DNA of 64,000 nucleotides, taken from contig NZ_BSEC01000005.1 of the NCBI RefSeq assembly GCF_027923385.1, positions 62,001 to 126,000 on the forward strand, in the 5' to 3' direction. The DNA is from Methylocystis echinoides. GTDB taxonomy: Bacteria; Pseudomonadota; Alphaproteobacteria; Rhizobiales; Beijerinckiaceae. A program made the translations under genes and the position numbers. Within the stretch, counting starts at the first letter, position 1, and each line of letters opens with the position of its first letter. The notes under the pieces were generated by a model that did not search any database, was not told where the DNA came from, and saw only the letters and a list, made by a program, of their open reading frames with translations. Shown one piece after another: positions 32,778 through 42,512 of this stretch.

Positions 32778-33674
32778 TTAGCGAACAACGGTAAGGTCGC
32801 GCGCCGGCTTCGCGCCTGCGCCCTCGCGCTGCCGAACTTCCGAAAAGTCGTTCATGCCGCCCCCTGGCGTCGCGATCTCGACGTCGAGCGCCGGGTGCGC
32901 TTCCCTGAATTTCTCCGCATAGAGCAGTCCCGGCGCGTCATCGTCGGCGAAGATCGTCACACGTTTGACCTCGGCCGGAAATACGACTTTCAAATATCGC
33001 TTGTTACCCAGCGCCGCCCAGACCGGCACGTCGTGCATGAGTTGGGCGGCCCATGCGGTCTCGAAGCCTTCGGCAAGGCCGATATGTTCCGCGACCGGCG
33101 CGAGACGCAACGCGCCGGCGCCGAGCGGGCCGATGGCGCGGCGGGGTTCGAGAACATCGGCTTTGCGCTGCCCGCCCGATCGAAGAAAGGTCAGGTGGAC
33201 GGCGACGATTTCGCGCGTCGGCGCTTGAACAGCGGCGATCATACAGGCGAAGGATTTCCGGCTGGAATAGGGATAGCGCGGCAGAAACCGGATGGTCGCG
33301 GGCGGCGGCTCCGCAAAACCGCGCGCGTGAAGATAGGTTTCAACGGGAGTGCCGAGGACGGGCTGTGCTGCGCGCCAGAGGTCAAGGGCGTCCGCTGTCG
33401 TCGTCTTGCGCTTTGCGCGCGCCGCCGCCGGGGACGCGACGAGGCCCGGCGTCCCGTTCACATCGAGCTTGTCGATCGCGGCGCGAACGTCGCGGGGATC
33501 GCACCCTGCAAAGCAATTATAGATCAGGGCGCGGTCGCCGTCGCAGACGGCGAGCGAGGGGCGCAAATCTCCCCTGCCCTTGCCATGGCTCGCAACCGGG
33601 CAACGACACAGGAAGCCCCCGCCTGCGGCATGGCCTCCCAAGATTCGCGCGACGGCTTTCGCTTTGATCTGCAT
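32778..33674 (-). CDS. Toprim-domain primase-like protein
   Basis: 298 aa. The N terminus has a zinc-finger-like set (FLCRCPVASH ... YNCFAGC) as in CHC2 primases; the C-terminal Toprim domain shows EGFETAWAA and FADDDAPG with the metal-binding acidic residues. Proteins of this type prime replication or conjugal DNA conversion on plasmids. It is the last gene of a minus-strand housekeeping set (methylase, ParB) but separated by about 180 bp. Confidence 0.85.
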   Translation of the reverse strand: MQIKAKAVARILGGHAAGGGFLCRCPVASHGKGRGDLRPSLAVCDGDRALIYNCFAGCDPRDVRAAIDKLDVNGTPGLVASPAAARAKRKTTTADALDLWRAAQPVLGTPVETYLHARGFAEPPPATIRFLPRYPYSSRKSFACMIAAVQAPTREIVAVHLTFLRSGGQRKADVLEPRRAIGPLGAGALRLAPVAEHIGLAEGFETAWAAQLMHDVPVWAALGNKRYLKVVFPAEVKRVTIFADDDAPGLLYAEKFREAHPALDVEIATPGGGMNDFSEVRQREGAGAKPARDLTVVR

Positions 33675-33852
33675 GGTTCAATATTCTGCATAAAACGTAG
33701 TGGAAAGGAAAGCCGCCCCCGCCTGAGCAAGCACGCAGCGCGGGAGGCGGATGCTTGGGCGTCGGGGATGGATGGCCGACACCGAGGGGTGGGGAGGGGT
33801 CGAGGGGAACGCGGCGCGGGGTTCCCCGCGAGCGCCTCAGCTCGCATCTCCC

Positions 33853-34677
33853 TCACAACAGCAAGGTCATTTGTTCGCCGGGCTGCATCGCCGGGGGCGC
33901 ATACGCGGCGAGGCGGCGCCGTTCCTGCGCCTCGCGTTCGCGCGCCGCTTCGAAGTCGATGCAAACGATCTCGCACAGGGGCGCGCCGTCTTTCCAACCG
34001 TCGCGGTGAAAGCTGGTGTCGACGCCCGCGCCGATGTCCATAAAAACGCGTCTCTCGCGCTCAAAGTCGACGCCGCGCGCGGAAGTGCGGCGGTCGAAAC
34101 ATTGGCGCCCGGAATAGCGGAAGCTCGCGGACTCCTGCGGCACGATTAACGCCCCGCGCTCCGCGAATTCGCGGGCGATGTCCAGGACGTGCAATTCAAA
34201 CTCGGGGCCGCGATAGCGTGGCGCGTCGCCCGAGCGTTTGACGCGACCAAATGGCGGATTGGCAATCGCCACGTCATAATGGCCGAGGTCGAGCCTGCGC
34301 CAGTCGAACACGTCCGCGTTGATCCAGCGCGCCTGCGGCAAGAGTTTTCGTCCGACCGCGACATAGCGGGGATTGATTTCGACGCAGGTGATCTCGGCAA
34401 GACGCTCGCCCCATTTGCTGCGGTGGTGGACGATGTAGGACAGCACGCCGATGCCGACGCAAAGGTCGATGACGCGCCGCCCTGCTCCGTCGAGCGCGAA
34501 GTCGCAAGCCAAGCCCCAGGGCGTGAAGAACGCCCCCGCCGCGCCGTTTTCATGTGTCGCGCCCTCGTGCCAGTGCTGAAAGACGAAGTCTCGCTCGTCG
34601 TCGGTGATCCGATCCTTGGTCAAGATCGCCTCGGCCTCGGCATGGCCCTTGCGCTGTTGTTTGGTGAGCTTCGCCAT
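33853..34677 (-). CDS. N6-adenine/N4-cytosine DNA methylase
   Basis: 274 aa. SAM-binding motif VIDLCVGIGVLSYI and catalytic IANPPFG (motif IV, NPPF) mark an amino-methyltransferase. FFTPWGLACDFA is typical of plasmid/phage orphan methylases. No restriction enzyme is adjacent, so it probably protects the plasmid from host restriction or tunes replication. It follows the ParB-like gene by about 60 bp. Confidence 0.85.
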   Translation of the reverse strand: MAKLTKQQRKGHAEAEAILTKDRITDDERDFVFQHWHEGATHENGAAGAFFTPWGLACDFALDGAGRRVIDLCVGIGVLSYIVHHRSKWGERLAEITCVEINPRYVAVGRKLLPQARWINADVFDWRRLDLGHYDVAIANPPFGRVKRSGDAPRYRGPEFELHVLDIAREFAERGALIVPQESASFRYSGRQCFDRRTSARGVDFERERRVFMDIGAGVDTSFHRDGWKDGAPLCEIVCIDFEAAREREAQERRRLAAYAPPAMQPGEQMTLLL

Positions 34678-34736
34678 CGTTGCAATCCATCCCTCGTGAA
34701 AGGGTGGGCCGCGCGCAAGGCGCGGCCCTGTGCGGT

Positions 34737-37025
34737 CTATTCGGCGGCTTCCGTGAATTCGCCGGCGTCGTCAGGGCCGTAAACGCTCTCAAGCGCCTCC
34801 GCCTCGTCGTGGCTGTCGTCGGCGAATTCCTCGGGAGCCTCGCCCTCCGGAGCGGCGGCGGGCGTCTCGACCTCGAAAGCCCCCTCGTCCTCGATGACAG
34901 TGGCGACGGCGGCAGGCGCGAGGAGGTTGCGCAACATCGGCGGAAGCCATGGGCGGTCCTTCATCGCCTCCAGCGCGATGGTGACGGCTTCGGCTTTCGA
35001 GCCCGCGCCGATCGCCTTGATGGCGTCTTCCGAGCATCCGGCCTCCCGCGCCGCCGTCGCGATCGTCTTCTTACTGACGCGCGACAGGAATCCCGGTGAA
35101 ACCCGCCAATGCGCCGCCATGTCGAAATTCATCGCGAGCGCGATCTGATCGGAATGGCCAATCGCCCCGCCGCGATGATCTCGGTAGCTCGCCTCGATCT
35201 GGAAGGCCACGCAAAAGGCCAGCAAGTCGAGCACGGTTTTCTCGTCCTGTACGATCAGCCAAGCCCAGAGGTCAGCGTAGCGGTTTGGCAGCCGCGAGGC
35301 CAAAACGACATGGCGCTCGTCGAAAGCGATGAAAGCCGCATGATTGTCCTCGTCCGGCGCCGCCTGCCGCTTCTCGTGAGATTGCGCCGTGACAGCCAAG
35401 CAAGAGCCGCCGGACGTATAGTCGTAGGGCTTGCCATTGCCGCCGCGATAAAAGACCGTGTCCGCCAGCTTGTGGACGATGACGTGAAGCGCGACATTGG
35501 GGTGCTGGCTCAATTCGAGGGCGAGCGCCTTGGTGCGCAGGATCGTCAAATCTTCGATGATGGCTTGGCTGTAGCCTTCGGCCTCGATTTCGACCGTCGT
35601 GGCGGGGGTGTAAACGGCGCCCTGCTCCGCCCCTTCGACCTGCCCTTCCTGTTCGCTTTCCTCTTCGCCGGTTCCCTCTCCAAGTCCCGCCGCCTCGTTC
35701 GCCGCGCGCGCCGCCGCTTGGCGGGCGCGCTGCAAGGCGGCGAGTTCGTGGGCCTCTTCCTTACGATACAGCCCGCGCTTGATCGAAACCTCGCCCACAT
35801 AGTTCAGGGAGACGACAATTCCGGCGAGGGGGATTTCTTCCGCGTCGAAAACAATGCAAGAATTGGTGATGGCGTCGTGGCGCTCGGTCTTGGCGTCGAA
35901 TTCCTTGACCTCCTGCTCTGTCATGTCGCCGCTGTCATAGGCCGCTTCGTGCTCGTCGATATAGGCCGCAAGCGCGAAAAGCTCCTCGCGCTCCTGTGGC
36001 GTTTGTTCGCGTTCATGGGTCGCGAGCCGCGAATATCCGCTGCGACTCTCGTGCTCCGAGAGATAGGCCTCGGACCATTTCCAGCCCTCATTGCTGCGGG
36101 TCTCTTCGGCGATGGCTTCTAGCCTCGCCGTCGCCAGCCTGACGACAAGCGGCTTGTCGTCGAAAAAGATCGCATCTTCGTCGTCTTCCGAGAACAAATC
36201 CCGGGTGATCGTCCCGCCCGCCTGCTGATAGGCCTCCACCCCGACGAATTGCGCGAGGCGGTGACTGGCGACGATCTTCTCATTTGCGAGCCGCGCGCGG
36301 ATCGCCTCCGGCGTTCGGTTGTATTCGGGCAGGCTGTCAAAAGTCGCCTCCTGCGCCTTGTGGTCGTCGGAAAGCGCGAAGGCCTCCATATGCCGCAAGG
36401 TCACCTCGCCCGCGCGAAAGGCCTCCATGAGGCGCGGCGACACCTTCGCCAGCTTCACGCGCCGCCTGACGGTCATGTGAGATTTGCCGAAACGATCCCC
36501 GACCTGTTCGGGGGTCATGCCGTCGTCTTCGATCAGCTTGCGGAACGCCTCCACCTCGTCGGCGGTGTGCATGTTCTCGCGGATGATGTTTTCGGACAGC
36601 GAAAGCTCGGTTGCGTTGTGATCCGCGCCCTTCACCAAAACCGGGACGAGATAGTCGAGCGTCACCTTGACGCCCTCGGGCTCGATAACTGCGCCGCGCT
36701 TGGCAAGCTCCTTCAAGGCGCGCAGGCGTCGCGCGCCCGCCTCGATCTCATATTTGTCCTTGGCGGTTTTCCTCCCGGTCAGGTTCTGCAACAGCCCCAA
36801 CGCCGCGATATTGGCGCAAAGCGCCTCGATCCCGGCCTCGCTGGCGAAACGGCGCACATTGTCCTTGGAGGGCGCCAGCAAACGCAGCGGCAGCATCAGC
36901 CGTTCGTCGGCCTTGGCGGTCGCGGCGGACACTGGCGCGGTCCTCGTCTCGCGCGGGCTCAAAGCCCTTTTGGCGGCGGCGCAGGGCATTGTGGTCTTCT
37001 TGTCGGGCTGTTTCTTGGCAGTCAT
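34737..37025 (-). CDS. Large ParB/RepB-like protein
   Basis: 762 aa from ATG 37025. The ParB N domain (APSKDNVRRFASEAGIEALC, ENIIRENMH) and helix-turn-helix (GKSHMTVRRRVKLA) occupy the first 250 residues; the rest (acidic linkers, EEESEQEGQVEGAEQG) is specific to long plasmid ParB-like proteins. They bind DNA and may act in partitioning or as nucleases/regulators. No ParA is adjacent; the ParA-like gene at 17566 is about 17 kb away. Confidence 0.85.
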   Translation of the reverse strand: MTAKKQPDKKTTMPCAAAKRALSPRETRTAPVSAATAKADERLMLPLRLLAPSKDNVRRFASEAGIEALCANIAALGLLQNLTGRKTAKDKYEIEAGARRLRALKELAKRGAVIEPEGVKVTLDYLVPVLVKGADHNATELSLSENIIRENMHTADEVEAFRKLIEDDGMTPEQVGDRFGKSHMTVRRRVKLAKVSPRLMEAFRAGEVTLRHMEAFALSDDHKAQEATFDSLPEYNRTPEAIRARLANEKIVASHRLAQFVGVEAYQQAGGTITRDLFSEDDEDAIFFDDKPLVVRLATARLEAIAEETRSNEGWKWSEAYLSEHESRSGYSRLATHEREQTPQEREELFALAAYIDEHEAAYDSGDMTEQEVKEFDAKTERHDAITNSCIVFDAEEIPLAGIVVSLNYVGEVSIKRGLYRKEEAHELAALQRARQAAARAANEAAGLGEGTGEEESEQEGQVEGAEQGAVYTPATTVEIEAEGYSQAIIEDLTILRTKALALELSQHPNVALHVIVHKLADTVFYRGGNGKPYDYTSGGSCLAVTAQSHEKRQAAPDEDNHAAFIAFDERHVVLASRLPNRYADLWAWLIVQDEKTVLDLLAFCVAFQIEASYRDHRGGAIGHSDQIALAMNFDMAAHWRVSPGFLSRVSKKTIATAAREAGCSEDAIKAIGAGSKAEAVTIALEAMKDRPWLPPMLRNLLAPAAVATVIEDEGAFEVETPAAAPEGEAPEEFADDSHDEAEALESVYGPDDAGEFTEAAE

Positions 37026-37093
37026 TTTCTCTCTCCGAACCTGTTTAAGTTTTTCTAAGATGCGACGGGCCAAGCGCGCGGCCCGCCAGGGGC

Positions 37094-37387
37094 TCAAGCG
37101 TCGAACATCGCCATCAGTCCGTGAGTGGTGATGTGCTCGGCGGCGTCTTCAAGATCGCAACGGAACAGGTCGCCCAGCCGCGATTGCGGCCATTTCGCCA
37201 TGCTCGCGAGCAAATTCGCGACGGCGTTCAACTGGAAGTCTTCGGCCTTCATTCCCGAGATTGCGAACTGGTCGCAAAGCTCGATTGCGGCGGCGAGATT
37301 GAGGGGTTTGTCGCCCTCGCTCTCAATGCGCGCGATATGAAGGCGCAGCGCCTTCAACGCGATTTCTTCGGCTTTCGCATCGTCCAT
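37094..37387 (-). CDS. Conserved plasmid hypothetical
   Basis: 97 aa from ATG 37387 (MDDAKAEEIALKALRLHIAR); the longer frame runs into low-quality sequence. Helical throughout, no signal peptide. It lies about 70 bp upstream of the large ParB-like gene in the same direction, so the two are probably cotranscribed. No family recognised. Confidence 0.6.
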   Translation of the reverse strand: MDDAKAEEIALKALRLHIARIESEGDKPLNLAAAIELCDQFAISGMKAEDFQLNAVANLLASMAKWPQSRLGDLFRCDLEDAAEHITTHGLMAMFDA

Positions 37388-38676
37388 GTGGATGTTTCCC
37401 CTATCGGCAAGGCGCGTATGGCCTCGCCATACCGCTTGCCCGGTGGCGAACCGGGGATAGGGGGGTGCAACCGAAAAATCGGGAGGGGGATCGCCCACCC
37501 CTTGGGGCGCCGAAGTTTCGCGGCGCGCGCGGATCTTCGGCGGTCTGCACAAGCGCTGCCCCGCAGCGCGCGGAAGACTGGGGAGACCCGATTTTTCGAT
37601 TGCTGGGGGCGTAAGGGGAACCCCTTCGGCCCCCGATTATCTGCGCCGGTCACGGCGCGCCAAAAAGTCAATCTGCTTCGCGGCGCTGAACAGGGATGAC
37701 CCGCGCGGGCGCTTCCCCGTCGAACGACCGGTTGCGTGAAAGCGATTTTGGAATAGACCGTCGCCGCCGAAGCCCTTGCGCGTCTTTTCCGCACTTCGCG
37801 CCAAGCGCCATAGATTGCAGCAGAGCTTTGAGGCGCGTCAGCGATCGTTACCCCATCAGGGGCGAAGACGCTGCGGCGGCTTCGTGAGCGCCGGAATGGC
37901 GCGAATAGAGCGCGATCCGAAGGAGACGCAATGAAGACCCGGGGATTATTTGCTCGGCACGGTTTCTTCGTTTCATAGCTTAGACTTTTGCGTATAGCCT
38001 CGAGTTTGGATTATTCCAATCCTTCCCGGCGAACGGGCTGAGCATAGGCTTGCGCTGAAAATTCATTTTCCGCCGGGGAAAAACCCCGAAGAAATTGATG
38101 TTCGTGCGATCGACGCCCTGCCGGCGTGCGGCTTTACGAACGCCGCGCAGTTTAGTCCTCTGCGATTATCGAGGGATCAACGCCGGCGCGCAGGCTGCGC
38201 GACCTGGCTAAAAAATGAGAATTTGCCTTGATCGCATAGCCTCAAACTGCTGCGGCTGAGTCCGAATCACCCCCTAAGCCAAGTGGCGGCCACGAATGTG
38301 GATGCGGGTCAAAAACAAAGAGCGCGAGCTGATGCACGACGAGGCTTAGTGGGCGGACGGCGCCTTGGTTCGGACGGGCGGCGCGGCGCCTGCGTTTCCG
38401 GGCTGAGCCCCAAGAGAATAGCCTGTCTTCGATCCGCGACCCCGCGGCGACCCGGCTTTCAACCGTCATTTTGATGCGATGGGCACGGTGTGGCAATTCA
38501 GGTTTCTACTCTACAATGGACCGACTATACGATGTCATGAAATCTGGACTTTTAATGGTTTAGGATATATCAGAGAGCTAACCATGCCGTCGTGAAGGGA
38601 AATCGCGGCCAATTAAGGGCGCCGATCGGATGCGCCGCGATCGCGTCATGGGTAAAGGAGGCAGAAGGGGGAGATC
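37388..38676. other. Long gene-poor segment
   Basis: About 1.3 kb without a credible gene; short open frames on both strands lack ribosome sites and family features. It holds the inverted repeat at 37605-37634 and a smaller one (CGGGG-AAAAA-CCCCG, 38074-38088). It may contain regulatory DNA for the flanking divergent genes. Confidence 0.5.
37605..37634. repeat. Nested inverted repeat
   Basis: GGGGGC (37605-37610) pairs with GCCCCC (37629-37634), and inside them AAGGGG (37613-37618) pairs with CCCCTT (37621-37626), leaving a 2x2 internal loop and a 2-base tip. It has no T-run on either strand. A cruciform or protein-binding site is possible. Confidence 0.45.
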
Positions 38677-39171
38677 ATGGGGACTCAAAAAGAAGGGGAA
38701 GCCCGCCAATCCGCTATGGGGACGATTTTCAGCGCGATGTTGCAAAGGAAATCGAAGGAGTTTCCGAGCGTGGAAGAGTTCCTGAAAACGATCGGAATGT
38801 CGTTCGCGACCTACTCTCAGCTACAACGCGGTCTGGGAAACCCTACGGCGCATACAATCACCAGAACCGGCGAAGCTTTAGGTCTCTCGGGCTGGGAAAT
38901 GCTCGGTTTGGACGAAAAGGTCGTTCGCGGCTGGTTGGCCGGTCAAGACATCGATCTGAGTGAAGTCAACAAAATCGTCGAACACCAACGTGGCAGCACG
39001 CTGAAAATCGACGAGAACAAATTCTCCATGCGCCACGCCGAGGATAGGGTTCCACAACAGGCGGCGCCCGTCGTGGTCGAAAAGGTCGAAGAACCCAAGA
39101 AGGCTACACCGACCTCGGTCGCCCCGGCGACCAAAACGAAAGGCCAGCCGGCGCCGCGCAAAAAGCGGTAG
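38677..39171 (+). CDS. XRE-like DNA-binding protein
   Basis: 164 aa, ATG preceded by GGGGGAG. A helix-turn-helix-like region is seen at FPSVEEFLKTIGMSFATYSQ ... RGLGNPTAHTITRTGEALG. The C-terminal 60 residues are Pro/Lys/Ala-rich and disordered. Probably a plasmid regulator; target unknown. Confidence 0.65.
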   Translation: MGTQKEGEARQSAMGTIFSAMLQRKSKEFPSVEEFLKTIGMSFATYSQLQRGLGNPTAHTITRTGEALGLSGWEMLGLDEKVVRGWLAGQDIDLSEVNKIVEHQRGSTLKIDENKFSMRHAEDRVPQQAAPVVVEKVEEPKKATPTSVAPATKTKGQPAPRKKR

Positions 39172-39761
39172 CAAGCCGACGCCTTGAAGCGACTTTTCAC
39201 GTCTTGCACTTTGTTACATATTGCATTCGATAAGAGCCAATGACGCCGCCCAAGAGCGTGCGGCGTCATTAGCTCCACCTGATTTTGCTTTGTCGCATTC
39301 GAGGAACCTCCTCCCCTGGCGCCGCGGTCCCGCCATGACCGCTTGACGCGGCAATTTGGACGCGCGACGCGCAAGCGAACGGCTCGAAGCAACCACATTG
39401 CCATGTGCTGAAGCGATCGGCCTAGGATAGCGGGCGCGACCGCCCCGCCGCTTGCTCCCCCACGGCTGCCGGCATGAACTCGCATGCGAATGCCCCTAAA
39501 TTGCCTGTGAACCGTGCAACAAGCCGCTGATAAAAATGTCGGATTGCGTCTCTTTGAAACAATGAGATCGCGGGAACTTTCAGGCTTCCTGGATCGCCAG
39601 AACGAGCTTGATGCCTCGATAGACAAGGCCCCTATCATCCGGATGGCTCTCGCGATGGCCAAGGGGCGCACCGAGAAGGCGCGTCGAAAAACCGCCTGAA
39701 TTACACTTTAGCTTCACAAGAAGCCGGCGGACGGGGCAAAACTACTCAATTGGAGGCTAGA
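39172..39761. other. Segment without a firm gene
   Basis: No supported gene between the XRE-like gene and 39762. A 61-codon frame (39514-39699) has protein-like composition but no ribosome site. Confidence 0.4.
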
Positions 39762-40037
39762 TTGTTTAACGAAGTAGATTGCCTGGCGCGGAGCCAGCGG
39801 ATCACCAAGACCGCACAACAAACATCGGTGTTTCTCCTTGGTCACTTTAACGGCGACAATGAGCGTTTGACCCTGCTGATGGCAAAATTTGTTGCGGACG
39901 CTGTGTTTGATCAAAACCCGGACGACCTCCTATACTGGGCCTGCGTGTACTCGCGTTGCATAGGCGCGGCCCATGACGAAAAGGCCCGGCGAGAACTCCT
40001 GTCCTTGCTGGAACACACGAAAAACCAAGGCAATTAG
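39762..40037 (+). CDS. Small hypothetical protein
   Basis: 91 aa if the TTG at 39762 is used; GGAGG lies 5 bases upstream, which decides this start over an in-frame TTG at 39750. Helical, with a short Cys-containing middle (LLYWACVYSRCIGAA). No family recognised and no operon partner. Confidence 0.5.
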   Translation: MFNEVDCLARSQRITKTAQQTSVFLLGHFNGDNERLTLLMAKFVADAVFDQNPDDLLYWACVYSRCIGAAHDEKARRELLSLLEHTKNQGN

Positions 40038-40226
40038 AAGATAGCGTTTCAGGGCGCCCAACGCCAACAAAGGGCCGCGAGGCCGTGGTGACAGGCCTCG
40101 GTCATTCGGGTGACGGGGCTATCCCAAAAGCATAGCTGGGACGCCTTAAAAGGTGTGCGGCGCGGAGAGCGCTCGGCCGTAGGCGTTCCTGGCTGAAAGG
40201 AGGTCGAGGCGCCGCTACCGAGCGGG

Positions 40227-40583
40227 TCAACCGCGATTGTGATTGATCCAAAAAGCGAGCTGCTGATCTCGTGCATGAGCAAGCGCCGTATCGACCGCGC
40301 TGGCGCCGTCGGCGGCCCCCACGCGCGTCTCATTGTCGTCGATCAGGGCGGCGTCATAATCCAGGCCTGCCGGCGTTGCGCAAATTATCGCCTCCAAACC
40401 GGCGGCGACTAAAAATGACAGATAGGCGATCGCGAAGCGAGCGATCGAGGCTATGAGTTCATTTGCTCCATAAATGAAGGGGAATGCGACGCCTGTGACC
40501 GCAAAATAGATCATTGACGCGCTCGCGGCGTAGCCTGCGAGCCTGAGGGATGAGCGCGCAAATTTTCCGATCGCGGCAAACAA
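40227..40583 (-). CDS. Small membrane protein
   Basis: 118 aa. Two hydrophobic segments (about 15-40 and 45-68) and a charged, probably cytoplasmic or periplasmic C-terminal half. It starts 10 bases after the exported-protein gene at 40593 in the same direction, so they likely share a transcript. Function unknown. Confidence 0.6.
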   Translation of the reverse strand: MFAAIGKFARSSLRLAGYAASASMIYFAVTGVAFPFIYGANELIASIARFAIAYLSFLVAAGLEAIICATPAGLDYDAALIDDNETRVGAADGASAVDTALAHARDQQLAFWINHNRG

Positions 40584-40592
40584 TGGCTCCTC

Positions 40593-41186
40593 CTATTTCT
40601 GATAGAGCGGGACGATCTGAGAACATTGCTCGACCGCTTTGTGAGCGAGAATCACGCCCAATTTAATGGCCTTTTCCGCGACGTCATAGGAGGCGTAGGA
40701 GACGGCATAGGCTGGGTCCGGCGAAAAACGGCCCGGTTGGGCGCCGGGCTCCAGATAGCAGCCCTGCGCCTGACGAACATTCCCTCTCGGCCCCTGCCAA
40801 AAGGCGAGGCGCATCGGACACATCTTGACGTTGATGTTGGTCGCGGCGTCGACGGTGATCGTCTTGCAAGCGGTGGCGGTATTCAGCACGCTCACCATGG
40901 CGACCTTGTCACCACCGCGTACGACAAAATGGGCTTCACGCGCCGGCGCGTTGCCGACGGCGAAGCGACTGTCGCCCGCGGCGGCGTAGCGACGATTGTT
41001 CTTGGCGATCATATCCGCCCAAATGCCGGCAAACGGAGCGTCCGACGGGCCGGGGATTTGAAGATCGCGATAGACGACGGGCCGCCATTTCTCAGGCGCC
41101 GGCGTCAAGGGAGGTTCTTGCGCCGGCGCCTGTGCCGAGAATCCGACGGTCGCGGTGAGACTGCAAGCAATCAAAATGTTGCGCAT
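40593..41186 (-). CDS. Exported protein of unknown function
   Basis: 197 aa from ATG 41186, giving signal peptide RNILIACSLTATVGFSAQA. The mature part has three cysteines (TACKT, VKMCPM, GCYLEPG) and a C-terminal helix with a fourth (VEQCSQI). The upstream in-frame start at 41309 is rejected because it hides the signal. Possibly a transfer-region accessory; no family recognised. Confidence 0.65.
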   Translation of the reverse strand: MRNILIACSLTATVGFSAQAPAQEPPLTPAPEKWRPVVYRDLQIPGPSDAPFAGIWADMIAKNNRRYAAAGDSRFAVGNAPAREAHFVVRGGDKVAMVSVLNTATACKTITVDAATNINVKMCPMRLAFWQGPRGNVRQAQGCYLEPGAQPGRFSPDPAYAVSYASYDVAEKAIKLGVILAHKAVEQCSQIVPLYQK

Positions 41187-41292
41187 TGAAAGAGTGCGTC
41201 CCGACGCTTGGCGACGTGGCATTTTTGTGAGATACACATTATAGGTCATATATTGTACCGTAGTAAACGAAATTTTGGGCGCCACTCCACCA

Positions 41293-42408
41293 ATGTCGAG
41301 CCCTCCCACCGAGAATCGAGACGCGCAGCTCGATGCGCTCCGGGGACTCGCGATCTGCGCCGTGCTGGCGTCTCACGTCGCGCTCGTGTTCCGGAACGAC
41401 TTCACGTTTGCGCCGATCTTTCTGGTCCCCGCGCTTGGGGTCGGCGTGGATCTGTTTTTCGTGATTTCGGGATATTTGATTGTCGCGCGCGCCGCGCGAT
41501 CGATGGTAAAAGCTGGCGGATTCTGGCTTGGCGCGGCGGCGTTTTGGGCCGGCCGCGTGATCCGCATCGGCGTTCCGGCCTGGGTGGCGATAGGGGCGCT
41601 ATTTGTCGCCTGGCGCCTGGGCACGCTGCAAGGACTTCACAAAGACGATCTGATCGCGGCCGCCGCGTTTGTTGGAAATCTCTATTGGGCGCCTTGCTTT
41701 GCTGGCAATGAGCGGTGCGGCGACCCCCTGCTCTCTTCGCATTTCTGGTCGCTCGGCGTTGAGATGCAATTCTACGCGCTGGCGCCGTTCATGGCGGTGC
41801 TGGGTCGACGCTGGGTGTGGATCGTCGTCTCACTTGCCCTCATGGTCGGGGCCCTGGCTTGGCGGCCATGGGGAGGGTTCTGGTGGACGCTGCGTCCCGA
41901 CGCGTTGCTCGTCGGCGTCCTGATCGGGATGGAAACGCGCTGGCGGGCCGATTGGCTGAATCGGGTTCCGAAAATTGACCTGAGGCTCGCGGCCTATTGG
42001 CTGCTTGTCGCCGCGGTGCTGGCTCGCATCCTGTCCTTCGGCGGGACAGGTATCGGGCTGGTGATCGTCGCACTGATTTTCGGGATGGTCGTGGGGGGAA
42101 GAGGCCAGGATATCGGCGCGCGCGCCCCCTGGGGAACAAGACTGCTTCGTTGGATTGGCGAACGATCCTTCTCCATCTATCTCGTCCACTTGCCCGTTCT
42201 GAGCGGGCTTCGGGCCGCGCTGCTCGAACAAGCTCCGGGTTGGGCCGCGGCGGCGGTCGCGATGATCGGCGTCGTGGCGGCGGCGCTGTGTCTCGAAAGC
42301 TTGGTGACGCGGCCCTCCATGATCCTGGCGCGGCGCGTGGCGGCGCGGATTTGTGACGGCAAAGGCGTCAAAGCGTCATTGCGCGTGGAGGCCCCCCTTG
42401 CAGAGTGA
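41293..42408 (+). CDS. Acyltransferase 3 family membrane protein
   Basis: 371 aa from ATG 41293. LDALRGLAICAVLASH with the catalytic His and DLFFVISGYLI are signature motifs of OafA/YrhL-type O-acyltransferases, which acetylate lipopolysaccharide or other surface sugars. About ten transmembrane helices. On a conjugative plasmid it could alter the host surface (phage receptor or exclusion); this is inference. Confidence 0.85.
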   Translation: MSSPPTENRDAQLDALRGLAICAVLASHVALVFRNDFTFAPIFLVPALGVGVDLFFVISGYLIVARAARSMVKAGGFWLGAAAFWAGRVIRIGVPAWVAIGALFVAWRLGTLQGLHKDDLIAAAAFVGNLYWAPCFAGNERCGDPLLSSHFWSLGVEMQFYALAPFMAVLGRRWVWIVVSLALMVGALAWRPWGGFWWTLRPDALLVGVLIGMETRWRADWLNRVPKIDLRLAAYWLLVAAVLARILSFGGTGIGLVIVALIFGMVVGGRGQDIGARAPWGTRLLRWIGERSFSIYLVHLPVLSGLRAALLEQAPGWAAAAVAMIGVVAAALCLESLVTRPSMILARRVAARICDGKGVKASLRVEAPLAE

Positions 42409-42512
42409 GACCGGCTTCAGGAAAATGGAGCGTTCGTTCAGCTATCCGCCGCTCCGGCCTTGTCGGCCAGCGGCTCGCAATGATCTTGGGTCTTGCGATT
42501 TTGTCCAATTTT

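Noticed and set aside
32895..34043. 382-aa plus-strand frame
   Set aside because: Antisense to the primase and methylase genes, Arg/Gly-rich shadow.
35109..36122. 337-aa plus-strand frame
   Set aside because: Opposite to the ParB-like gene, with no ribosome site or motif.
38242..38496. Small frame on the minus strand
   Set aside because: No ribosome site, no recognisable features, in a gene-poor segment.
39514..39699. 61-codon plus-strand frame
   Set aside because: Coding-like composition but GTG start without a ribosome site and no homology cue; too weak to list.
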